From assembly GCA_016209665.1 (NCBI GenBank), contig JACQVT010000086.1, forward strand, positions 1-5,545: a DNA stretch of 5,545 nucleotides, read 5' to 3'. The notes under the pieces are model-generated. The model saw only the letters and a program-made list of their open reading frames with translations, searched no databases and was not told the DNA's origin. The position numbers were made by a program, and so were the translations under genes. The first letter of the stretch is position 1. Every line of letters starts with the position of its first letter. This document shows positions 1-4,954 of this stretch, in pieces. This stretch comes from Planctomycetota bacterium. Its GTDB lineage: Bacteria; Planctomycetota; Phycisphaerae; UBA1845; PWPN01.

Positions 1-1588
1 ACCAACGGGTGGCGTTCATGTACTGTCCCATCAGGTTCAGATCGTTGGTGATCGTGTCGGGCGAGAACATGCCGATCCAGCCCCCGTAGGTCGAGCCCTC
101 GGTGGCAATCACCGGGGGGAAGCGCCAGGCGCGGCGGTCGTACAGGTCCTTGAACCGGCGCGGACGAAGGCCAAAACTACAGGCGTCGTCGCGGTCCTGG
201 TTGGCGACCATCATCTGGTCATTGGGGCCGCCGTAGACGTGGTGGCCGAGATAATCGGCGATGGCCAGCAGATCGCGGCACGAGGGCTCGTAGGTCTCGT
301 CGATCATCCGCCAGATGTTGCCCGGCGAGCCGGTGGACAGGTTCAGCGAGCAGGTCTTCAGGCCCAACTCGTGGGCCCGCTGGGCAAAAGCGTGCTCGAA
401 GTTCAGCGTTCGCTGCCAGTTGCCGCCCCAGTCGGGCTCGTTAAAGGCCTGCCAGCAATCGATCCGCGGGACCAGCGATTCCTGGTATTTGCACTGCTCG
501 GCGTACTCCCGGCCGCGGGTGACCGGGTCAGCCTCGTAGTAGGGCAGGCTGGGGTCGATGAACGGCCGGCCGACGAAGATGGTGTCCTGGAATTTGGATT
601 CGTTCGCCAGGGTCGTCGCGTCACCCATGACCCCCAGGTTGTTGGGGTTGGTGTGCGGGTCGCCGCCCATGAGCAGGACGGTCTTGGGGTTCATGTAACT
701 GCATTCGTTCAGGTCGCCGCAGTCATACCTTCCGGGGCCGACCTTGCCCATGCGCTGGGATTGCTTCCAGGTGCCGGTGCCCGTGGTCCACCACTTGTTC
801 CAGCCGGCGGAGACGCCGTTGGTGAAGGTCTCCTCGAAGCCGGGATTGGCAACCAGGTTCGAGCCCAGCGTCGCCGGAATGAGCGTCTCGGGGTCGGTGG
901 GATCGGGCTCGGGCCCCGGGCGCTCGCCGGTGGGGATCGGGCCGCTGAAGGTCACCTGGTCCATCCAGACGCGGGCCTCGTTGCCGTGCTGCGGGAACTT
1001 GCGCGTGCCCTTCAAGCCGAGGGTCATGACCGGCAGGACCGCCTTGGCGGTCACGCTGGCGGTGATCCAGGTATTCGGCGTCGCCACGTTGACCGACCAG
1101 ATCATGCCGTAGCCGTCACCGCTTTCCTGGCCGAAGGGGTCCAGCCCCAGCCAGGCGACGAGGTCCTCACCGTTGTAGGTCTGCTGAGTCGGCGGCGAGA
1201 GATAAAACCGGGCCGTGGCCGTGTACGTCGCGCCGGGCACCACCCAGATCTGCTGATAGATGCCCGCTTCCTGGTCCGAATAACCGGGCGGCGGCTGCGG
1301 GAGATAGAGCCGCTGCGAGTGCGTTCCGTCGCTGAAGCGGTCGCTGCCGTCGGAGTGCACCTGGATCGTGTAGGTCGAGTCCTTCCAGCCGACCCATTGG
1401 TTGGCCACGCCAGCGGTGAAGCCGCCTTCCATGCTCGGGTTGTTGACCACCCCGGCCCCAGCGCTCGGCGAGGGGTAGGGTGTGGGCAGGGGGCAGGTCC
1501 CGTTCACACCCACGTAGGCCCAAGCCGCACCGGCCGACAACGCCAGTGCCGAACCGACGACCGCAACAAGCTTCGGACAAACGTGCAT
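1..1588 (-). CDS. Secreted clan GH-A glycoside hydrolase with N-terminal carbohydrate-binding-like module (C-terminus off the left edge)
   Basis: An uninterrupted reading frame of 529 codons runs from ATG at 1588 to the window edge with no stop, so the C-terminus is missing. Residues 1-24 are a Sec signal peptide (basic start, hydrophobic core, cleavage after AWA), followed by a Pro/Ser/Gly-rich linker. Residues about 48-225 look like a beta-jelly-roll: they begin VVNNPSMEGGF and contain the IYQQIWVVPGATYTATARFY stretch typical of CBM4/9-like modules. After a Pro/Asp/Glu-rich linker, a second NLVANPGFEE start (about 244) is cut short and leads into a TIM-barrel-like part. AFNEPDW places a candidate acid/base Glu at 384, and VIATEGSTYGGW a candidate nucleophile Glu at 497; a gap of 113 residues suits clan GH-A. 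Known for the clan: retaining hydrolysis of beta-linked polysaccharides. Substrate and GH family are not recognised. An in-frame ATG at 1633 exists, but the 1588 start gives the clean signal peptide and has GGTGA just upstream. Confidence 0.85.
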   Translation of the reverse strand, partial: MHVCPKLVAVVGSALALSAGAAWAYVGVNGTCPLPTPYPSPSAGAGVVNNPSMEGGFTAGVANQWVGWKDSTYTIQVHSDGSDRFSDGTHSQRLYLPQPPPGYSDQEAGIYQQIWVVPGATYTATARFYLSPPTQQTYNGEDLVAWLGLDPFGQESGDGYGMIWSVNVATPNTWITASVTAKAVLPVMTLGLKGTRKFPQHGNEARVWMDQVTFSGPIPTGERPGPEPDPTDPETLIPATLGSNLVANPGFEETFTNGVSAGWNKWWTTGTGTWKQSQRMGKVGPGRYDCGDLNECSYMNPKTVLLMGGDPHTNPNNLGVMGDATTLANESKFQDTIFVGRPFIDPSLPYYEADPVTRGREYAEQCKYQESLVPRIDCWQAFNEPDWGGNWQRTLNFEHAFAQRAHELGLKTCSLNLSTGSPGNIWRMIDETYEPSCRDLLAIADYLGHHVYGGPNDQMMVANQDRDDACSFGLRPRRFKDLYDRRAWRFPPVIATEGSTYGGWIGMFSPDTITNDLNLMGQYMNATRW

Positions 1589-1620
1589 GTCTTCACCCGC
1601 CTGACGAGGTGGTGATTCCC

Positions 1621-1824
1621 CTCGGCCGAGCATCGCCAGTGGTCCATCCGCGAAGCGCTGTATTGTATCAGGGACACCGGCCCGCGCTCAAGGGACGCCG
1701 GTGATTTGTTGCCGGCGGATGTCTCGGCCGAGTCCGATTCGGCTCCCGCGGGTCTGAAGACCCGGACCACCGTCCCGTCGCTCGCACGTTCCCATCGAAG
1801 GTGCCGGCGAGACCCAAAACGCCC
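1621..1824. promoter_or_regulatory. Palindrome-rich divergent intergenic region
   Basis: This non-coding stretch separates two divergently transcribed genes. The perfect 10-bp palindrome CTCGGCCGAG occurs twice, at 1621-1630 and 1723-1732, one copy on each side of the hydrolase promoter and 102 bp apart. A further inverted repeat CGGGTCT-GA-AGACCCG lies at 1749-1764. A third, CGCCGG/CCGGCG, lies at 1696-1701 and 1712-1717. Any of these could be a regulator site, but short GC-rich palindromes also arise by chance in such DNA. No coding sequence is evident here. Confidence 0.3.
1662..1691 (-). promoter_or_regulatory. Sigma-70-type promoter of the glycoside hydrolase gene
   Basis: On the minus strand TTGAGC (1686-1691) and TACAAT (1662-1667) are separated by 18 bp, matching 4/6 and 5/6 of the -35 and -10 consensus. 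Transcription would start near 1655, giving a leader of about 65 nt before the ATG at 1588. The site is upstream of both candidate start codons, so it does not decide between them. Confidence 0.5.
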
Positions 1825-1852
1825 TTGACATACAACCAAATGGTTGCATAAG
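1825..1852 (+). promoter_or_regulatory. Promoter of the SRPBCC gene with embedded operator
   Basis: A consensus -35 TTGACA (1825-1830) is followed after 16 bp by CATAAG (1847-1852), a 4/6 match to the -10. The whole spacer is occupied by a perfect inverted repeat, CAACCA-AA-TGGTTG (1833-1846), and the symmetry extends to nearly 9-bp arms (ATACAACCA / TGGTTGCAT). A palindrome filling the spacer would block RNA polymerase when a repressor is bound. From memory, similar sites occur before ArsR-SRPBCC gene pairs and are bound by the ArsR-type repressor. No such regulator gene is in this window. Confidence 0.7.
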
Positions 1853-1874
1853 AGAAGACTGGAAGGAGAAACCC

Positions 1875-2336
1875 ATGACCGATTCGCGATTCATCTACGT
1901 GACCTATATTCGCACGACGCCGGAGAAACTGTGGCAGAAGCTCATCCATCCCGAATTCACCCGCCGATACTGGGTGGAGACATGGCAGGAATCCGAATGG
2001 AAGCCCGGCGCCTCCTGGCGACTGATGATTCCCGACGGACGCGTTGCCGACAGCAGCGAGATCCTCGAAATCGAGCCGGAGCGGCGCCTCGTCCTTTCGT
2101 GGCGCAATGAATTCAAACCCGAGTTGCGCGCGGAAGGCTATTCGCGCCTGACCTGTGAACTCAAGCAGGAGGGCACATCGGTCAAGCTTACCGTCATTCA
2201 CGAGATGGAGAAAACAGGCTCAAAGCTCATCGGCGGAGTGTCGGACGGCTGGCCGCGAATCCTGGCGAGCCTCAAGAGCCTGCTCGAGACCGGCGAACCG
2301 CTCGAGATAACCCGCCGTTGGCCGGAAGGGCTGTGA
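1875..2336 (+). CDS. SRPBCC / AHSA1-like ligand-binding domain protein
   Basis: This 153-residue protein is a single START-like helix-grip domain of the AHSA1-like (COG3832) type. It shows the N-terminal strand and helix FIYVTYIRTTPEKLW (6-20), the EFTRRYW element (27-33), a central beta-sheet (LVLSWRNEF, then TSVKLTVIHE), and the C-terminal helix GWPRILASLKSLLETG (125-140). These are family hallmarks, and the length is normal. Such proteins have a hydrophobic cavity, and many are of unknown ligand; they are cytoplasmic, and no signal peptide is seen here. The start is fixed by GGAAGGAGAA at 1861-1870, with AAGGAG six bases before the ATG. The gene is monocistronic, divergent from the hydrolase and convergent with the pseudogene downstream. 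Homologues are usually paired with an ArsR-type repressor, which is absent here although the operator-like palindrome is present. Family assignment is confident; the specific function is unknown. Confidence 0.9.
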   Translation: MTDSRFIYVTYIRTTPEKLWQKLIHPEFTRRYWVETWQESEWKPGASWRLMIPDGRVADSSEILEIEPERRLVLSWRNEFKPELRAEGYSRLTCELKQEGTSVKLTVIHEMEKTGSKLIGGVSDGWPRILASLKSLLETGEPLEITRRWPEGL

Positions 2337-2383
2337 CCTGAGGCCTGGATTCTTGCCGCGCACCGTATGGGTACCAGCGGATT

Positions 2384-2430
2384 CCCGCCGTCCGCGTAAA
2401 ACACGAACCGTCGACGTCTCGAACGGCGGG
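2384..2430. terminator. Possible hairpin between convergent genes
   Basis: CCCGCCGT (2384-2391) and ACGGCGGG (2423-2430) are perfect inverted repeats separated by 31 bases, between the end of the SRPBCC gene and the convergent end of the pseudogene. Position suits a terminator, but the loop is long and there is no T-tract on either side, so this is a weak call. Confidence 0.2.
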
Positions 2431-2443
2431 GACGCTGGATGAC

Positions 2444-2970
2444 TCAGTCGCGACTCAGCCGGACCAGGCACACCGCCGCCGCTGGAAGCTTCACAACCAG
2501 AGTGGGATGCGCTGTGCTCAACGACTGCGCGGCGGTGAGGGCAAAGTCGTTGCCGGCATCGACGCGGTATGTTTCCATCGGCGGGTGCCCGATCGCATGC
2601 TATTCCCGACGTTCGGCTCGTTCCAGATCTCCCAATAGCGGATGTTGTAGTGAAAACCGTCGGCCCATCCCTCGTTGTAATGGCGGATGATGTTGACGCA
2701 GATCTTCGCCCACTTGGCGAAGTCCTTGCCACCCCAGTGGAACGGCCCGTTGTTGACGCCGTGAAGGGGCTTGATGCGGCCGACCTCCCTCGAGAAATCC
2801 ACGACCACCTCTCGCACGGCGGGCTCCAGGACCGCGGCATCGCCGGTCCGCAGAAGCCCGGCCATCGCCGCCGCCGCCCCGCCGGCCATTTTCAGCACGC
2901 CGCGTCGAGTGGTTCTGGGACCTGACACTGTGGAAGGAAAGACCGAGGCCATGGATCGCATCTCTGGCAT
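2444..2970 (-). pseudogene. Tat-exported GH39-like glycoside hydrolase, remnant with internal deletions
   Basis: Starting at ATG 2970 (GGAAAG just upstream), the frame encodes a Tat signal (TTRRGVLKMAGGAAAAMAGLL). A mature N-terminus follows, VVVDFSREVGRIKPLHGVNNGP, a motif I recall from planctomycete GH39-like enzymes. The text then jumps directly to HWGGKDFAKWAKICVNIIRHYN and on to YWEIWNEPN, the acid/base Glu region. In relatives about 100 residues of barrel separate these two parts, so an in-frame deletion near 2740 is inferred. Shortly after NEP the homology stops, and that frame ends at the stop 2518-2520. In another frame, residues METYRVDAGNDFAL through AAAVCLVRLSRD (2578 to the stop at 2444-2446) are a typical C-terminal tail of the same family. 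The rest of the barrel, including the nucleophile, is gone, with the second junction near 2580-2605. Catalysis is therefore not possible. Assignment as a decayed gene is firm; the exact family is less so. A weak promoter (TTGGCG, 17 bp, TACGCT) may lie at 3014-3042. Confidence 0.75.
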
Positions 2971-3279
2971 GCTTTCCGGCGCCCATAACCGTGGACGGAA
3001 CGTTGACTCGCCAAGCGTACAGCCGAAGAGGGCTTTCGCCAAGCGGTTGACAGTACCCGCCTACCCCAAACGCAAGGGAACCCGAGGCGCATGTCTGCCG
3101 CCGGCTCGTGGAGCATCCGAAACAAAGCCCCCGCACCGCGGCAACGAATCGACTCCGTGACCAACTTCTTGGTTAAGTGGGGCTGCGGACCGTCCGATCC
3201 GTTAATGCAGCCATTTGCATACCGCCCGGCCGTCCACCACGGCTGATAAGTGCGCGAGTCCATTCGGGGGATTGCCTCC
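2971..3279. other. Intergenic region between pseudogene and PPK2
   Basis: No convincing gene is seen in these roughly 300 bases; reading frames here lack family features. The 10-mer TCGCCAAGCG occurs at 3008-3017 and 3036-3045, around the presumed promoter of the decayed hydrolase. A small hairpin ACCAA-CTTC-TTGGT lies near 3161-3174. I found no convincing sigma-70 promoter for the PPK2 gene on the plus strand; GATAAG at 3244-3249 has no good -35 at the right distance. Confidence 0.4.
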
Positions 3280-4278
3280 ATGAGCGACACAACGACTAAC
3301 CGGGCCGGGGGGCCAAGCGTTCAAGAGCCGTCCGCCGGCGATGATCCATCGGTGCAAGATGGGTTGGAGGTCCTCCAAGGCGCGCTCGCCCCGTCCCCGC
3401 TGGATCGGCCCACCTCGTCCGGCGACGCCGGTCTCCATCTCAGCGCCGAGGAGATGGCCACACTCCACTCCCGCCGGGCATTCATCCGGACCCTGCGTTC
3501 CCGCAACATCGGCCTGAGCAGGATCAAAGAGGCGATCCGGTACGAAGAAGAGTTGGAGCTGCTGCAAATTGAGTTGGTCAAGTTGCAGCGGTGGATTCAG
3601 AAGGAAGGCAGGCGGTTGACGATCATCTTCGAGGGGCGCGATGCCGCCGGCAAGGGCGGAACCATCCGCCGATTCGTCGAACACCTCAACCCCCGCGCCC
3701 TGCGCGTCGTAGCCCTGCCCAAGCCCACCGAGGAAGAGCGCGGTCAATGGTACTTCCAGCGCTACATGAGGCACTTGCCCAACAAGGGCGAGATCGTCTT
3801 CTTCGATCGAAGCTGGTACAACCGCGGCATCGTCGAGCCCGTCAACAACTTCTGCACGCGCCAGGAATACGAACGCTTCATGCAACAGGTACCGGAATTC
3901 GAACACATGCTCGTCGAGGACGGCGTCGTCCTGGTCAAGTTCTGGTTCTCGATCTCCCGCGAGGAACAGCTTTGCCGTTTCAGATCGCGGGAGAACAATC
4001 CGCTGAAGCAGTGGAAGCTCAGCCCGCTGGACGGCCGGGCCCAGGAACTGTGGGATGCTTACACGAAGCACAAGGAGCTGGTCTTCAGCCGGACCCACAC
4101 CAGCTACAGTCCGTGGATCATCGTCAAGGCCAACAACAAGAAACGCGCCCGCTTGCACAGCATCCGCTACGTGTTGTCGCTGATGGACTACGACGGCAAG
4201 GATCAGGCCGCCGTGTCGCTGCTGCCGGATCCTAACGTCGTGACGCGGTTTCACCGCAACGCGGTGAAGATCGACTGA
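3280..4278 (+). CDS. ppk2: Polyphosphate kinase 2 (PPK2), class I-like
   Basis: This 332-residue cytoplasmic P-loop kinase moves phosphate between polyphosphate and nucleoside diphosphates, typically making ATP or GTP from the polymer. Walker A is GRDAAGKGG (119-127, Lys125). Walker B is FFDRSWYNRG (Asp176). The lid and C-terminal signature includes NNPLKQWKLSPLDGRAQELW, then SPWIIVKANNKKRARLHSIRYVLS. A single PPK2 domain with ALPKPTEEERGQWYFQRYMRHLP is the pattern of class I enzymes, which prefer diphosphates; class is inferred from sequence only. The first 60 or so residues are a Gly/Ser/Pro/Asp-rich extension with a PSVQ repeat, before the helical EELELLQIELVKLQRW segment. The usual WYNRAGVE appears here as WYNRGIVE. 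ATG 3280 was chosen over an in-frame GTG at 3250, which has no ribosome site; GGGGG at 3266-3270 may serve the ATG. The gene stands alone. Confidence 0.93.
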   Translation: MSDTTTNRAGGPSVQEPSAGDDPSVQDGLEVLQGALAPSPLDRPTSSGDAGLHLSAEEMATLHSRRAFIRTLRSRNIGLSRIKEAIRYEEELELLQIELVKLQRWIQKEGRRLTIIFEGRDAAGKGGTIRRFVEHLNPRALRVVALPKPTEEERGQWYFQRYMRHLPNKGEIVFFDRSWYNRGIVEPVNNFCTRQEYERFMQQVPEFEHMLVEDGVVLVKFWFSISREEQLCRFRSRENNPLKQWKLSPLDGRAQELWDAYTKHKELVFSRTHTSYSPWIIVKANNKKRARLHSIRYVLSLMDYDGKDQAAVSLLPDPNVVTRFHRNAVKID

Positions 4279-4330
4279 TTGTTCATCCCGCAGACGAAAA
4301 CCGGACGCCCGCATGGGTCGACCCGTTGAG

Positions 4331-4368
4331 TCGGGGCGACTGGATTTGAACCAGCGACCTCTTGACCC
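4331..4368 (-). repeat. 3' half of a tRNA-Pro gene (orphan fragment)
   Basis: Read on the minus strand, these 38 bases run from GGGTCAAG (anticodon loop and 3' strand of the anticodon stem) through AGGTC, the T-arm GCTGG-TTCAAAT-CCAGT, the acceptor strand CGCCCCG and discriminator A. They match the 3' half of the intact tRNA-Pro at 4828-4865 in 35 of 38 positions. The T-stem is fully paired (including one G-U), unlike in the intact copy. The matching 5' acceptor strand CGGGGCG and a D-arm are absent upstream on this strand, so it cannot fold as a tRNA. It is either half of a gene split by inversion or an attachment-site scar. Confidence 0.8.
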
Positions 4369-4418
4369 TCCGGCGTACATAAGCCTGACCATAAGCCATT
4401 GGAGTACAAATGGTTACG

Positions 4419-4458
4419 TCAGATCTTGGTGTGTGATCTGATCCTGATAGGACAGGAT
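4419..4458. repeat. Two adjacent perfect hairpins
   Basis: TCAGATC (4419-4425) pairs with GATCTGA (4435-4441) around a 9-base loop. Immediately next, ATCCTG (4441-4446) pairs with CAGGAT (4453-4458) around a 6-base loop, the two stems sharing one base. Two perfect stems back to back in otherwise unstructured DNA suggest a structured RNA or protein-binding element. No known RNA family is recognised, and the strand is undetermined. Confidence 0.4.
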
Positions 4459-4619
4459 AGAGCGAGGTTGCGCCCCCACTCCGTACCGCGCGGCCTGCTG
4501 GCCCCCTGATGACCTGTCCGCTCGCCGGCACTCCGCTTGCCCAAGCGTCCTTACGACGAACGGATTCCCAGACCCGCACACCCTCTCGCCCCCATGGTTG
4601 CCGCCCGAGCCGCCCGCGT

Positions 4620-4647
4620 TTGCCCGGCGCGGCGATTGTGCTACCAT
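4620..4647 (+). promoter_or_regulatory. Candidate tRNA promoter
   Basis: TTGCCC (4620-4625) and an extended -10, TGC-TACCAT (-10 at 4642-4647), are 16 bp apart, each 4/6 to consensus. Transcription from about 4655 would read through the hairpin at 4668-4700, the 5' tRNA half and the intact tRNA-Pro. No better promoter is seen in the 53 bases directly before the intact tRNA. Confidence 0.4.
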
Positions 4648-4667
4648 TGATGATCTGAACCATCCTG

Positions 4668-4700
4668 GTCGACGACCGCCGCCCCGCACGGCGCGTCGAC
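4668..4700. repeat. Strong hairpin upstream of the tRNA 5' half
   Basis: GTCGACG (4668-4674) pairs with CGTCGAC (4694-4700), and inside it CGCCG pairs with CGGCG across a two-base bulge, giving about 12 base pairs in all. It sits eight bases before the CGGGGCG acceptor strand at 4708. There is no T-run, so it is not an obvious terminator; it could be a processing or recombination structure. Confidence 0.35.
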
Positions 4701-4705
4701 GGTGG

Positions 4706-4736
4706 TCCGGGGCGTAGCTCAGCCTGGCCTAGAGCG
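4706..4736 (+). repeat. 5' half of a tRNA-Pro gene (exact 31-bp direct repeat of the intact gene)
   Basis: These 31 bases are identical to 4788-4818. They comprise two leader bases, the acceptor strand CGGGGCG, TA, the whole D-arm (GCTC and GAGC around an 11-base loop) and position 26. The match then ends abruptly. The following bases form GTCGCC-GC-GGCGAC (4737-4750), which cannot make a 7-base anticodon loop, and no CGCCCCG acceptor strand follows before the next tRNA. It is a non-functional tRNA 5' half. Confidence 0.8.
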
Positions 4737-4789
4737 GTCGCCGCGGCGACAGGTCGCAAGATGTGGAGGGTTGGAGAGAACCGAGATTC

Positions 4790-4865
4790 CGGGGCGTAGC
4801 TCAGCCTGGCCTAGAGCGCTTGAGTGGGGGTCAAGAGGTCGGTGGTTCAAATCCTCTCGCCCCGA
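4790..4865 (+). tRNA. tRNA-Pro(GGG)
   Basis: All four arms are present. The acceptor is CGGGGCG (4790-4796) with CGCCCCG (4858-4864), perfectly paired, and A73 is at 4865. The D-stem is GCTC/GAGC. The anticodon stem is CTTGA/TCAAG, perfect, with loop GTGGGGG (4824-4830); U33 puts the anticodon GGG at 4826-4828, with G37 as expected for proline. The variable region is AGGTC. The T-stem GGTGG/CCTCT (4841-4845, 4853-4857) contains a U-U mismatch at 51-63 and a G-U at 49-65, which is unusual. CCA is not encoded. The first C of the acceptor (C1-G72) is a proline tRNA hallmark. The integrase gene lies just downstream in convergent orientation, so the 3' end is the likely integration target. Confidence 0.88.
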
Positions 4866-4875
4866 TTGTAAGTGT

Positions 4876-4920
4876 CGGAAACGGCCGGAATTGCGAACAC
4901 TCGCGAGCCCGGCCGTTCCG
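4876..4920 (+). terminator. Hairpin terminator after tRNA-Pro, between convergent genes
   Basis: CGGAAACGGCCGG (4876-4888) pairs with CCGGCCGTTCCG (4909-4920) with a single bulged A, giving about 12 GC-rich base pairs. The loop contains a further small stem, GCGA/TCGC. Moderately T-rich sequence follows on the plus strand (TTGTCTGCCCCTTTATT). Placement eleven bases after the tRNA suits termination; it could also serve the convergent integrase gene, though no T-run follows on that strand. Confidence 0.5.
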
Positions 4921-4923
4921 TTG

Positions 4924-4954
4924 TCTGCCCCTTTATTCACGTTCTGCCCCTTTA
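4924..4954. repeat. 12-bp direct repeats beside the integrase 3' end
   Basis: TCTGCCCCTTTA occurs exactly twice, at 4924-4935 and 4943-4954, with a 19-bp period. The second copy includes the integrase stop codon (TAA on the minus strand). Paired short direct repeats next to an att site are the usual form of integrase arm-type binding sites; that role here is inferred from position only. Confidence 0.55.

Larger units (their letters stand above)
4369..4705. other. Non-coding segment between the two tRNA halves
   Basis: No credible protein gene is seen; frames that cross it begin or end in tRNA sequence. It holds a 7-bp direct repeat ATAAGCC (4379-4385 and 4391-4397), a pair of adjacent hairpins at 4419-4458, a short hairpin around CGCTTG/AAGCG (4537-4549), a candidate promoter at 4620-4647 and a strong hairpin at 4668-4700. 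If the inversion idea is right, this is the body of the inverted segment. Confidence 0.5.

Noticed and set aside
239..1615. Long plus-strand open frame of 458 codons
   Set aside because: It lies antisense to the glycoside hydrolase, whose minus-strand frame has a signal peptide, NEP and ATEG motifs. The plus-strand product has no recognisable features and is a high-GC shadow.
2518..3042. Intact 174-residue hydrolase starting at TTG 3042
   Set aside because: The family barrel is far larger, the nucleophile half is absent, and the true C-terminal tail is found in another frame downstream. The ATG at 2970 gives a better Tat signal start.
3250..3279. GTG start for PPK2
   Set aside because: No ribosome binding site precedes it and the added ten residues are not family-like; ATG 3280 is preferred.
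4315..4324. GGGTCGACCC palindrome after PPK2 as a terminator
   Set aside because: No loop and no T-tract; a 10-bp palindrome alone is weak evidence in GC-rich DNA.
3202..4392. Minus-strand open frame of 396 codons
   Set aside because: It is antisense to PPK2 and starts inside the tRNA 3' fragment (the WFKSSRPD-like peptide is the usual translation artefact of a tRNA). No family features.
4283..4759. Several short frames across the tRNA region, both strands
   Set aside because: Their recognisable peptides (VAQPGLER, GRWFKSSRP, GGSNPLAP types) are translated tRNA arms, not proteins.
4708..4789. First repeat copy as a complete second tRNA
   Set aside because: No CGCCCCG acceptor partner, no 7-base anticodon loop and no T-arm can be formed.
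4706..4865. Intron-containing or trans-spliced (archaeal-type) tRNA
   Set aside because: The intact tRNA at 4790-4865 needs no splicing, the context is bacterial, and the 53 bases after the 5' half are too short for a group I intron and are followed by a new complete 5' half.
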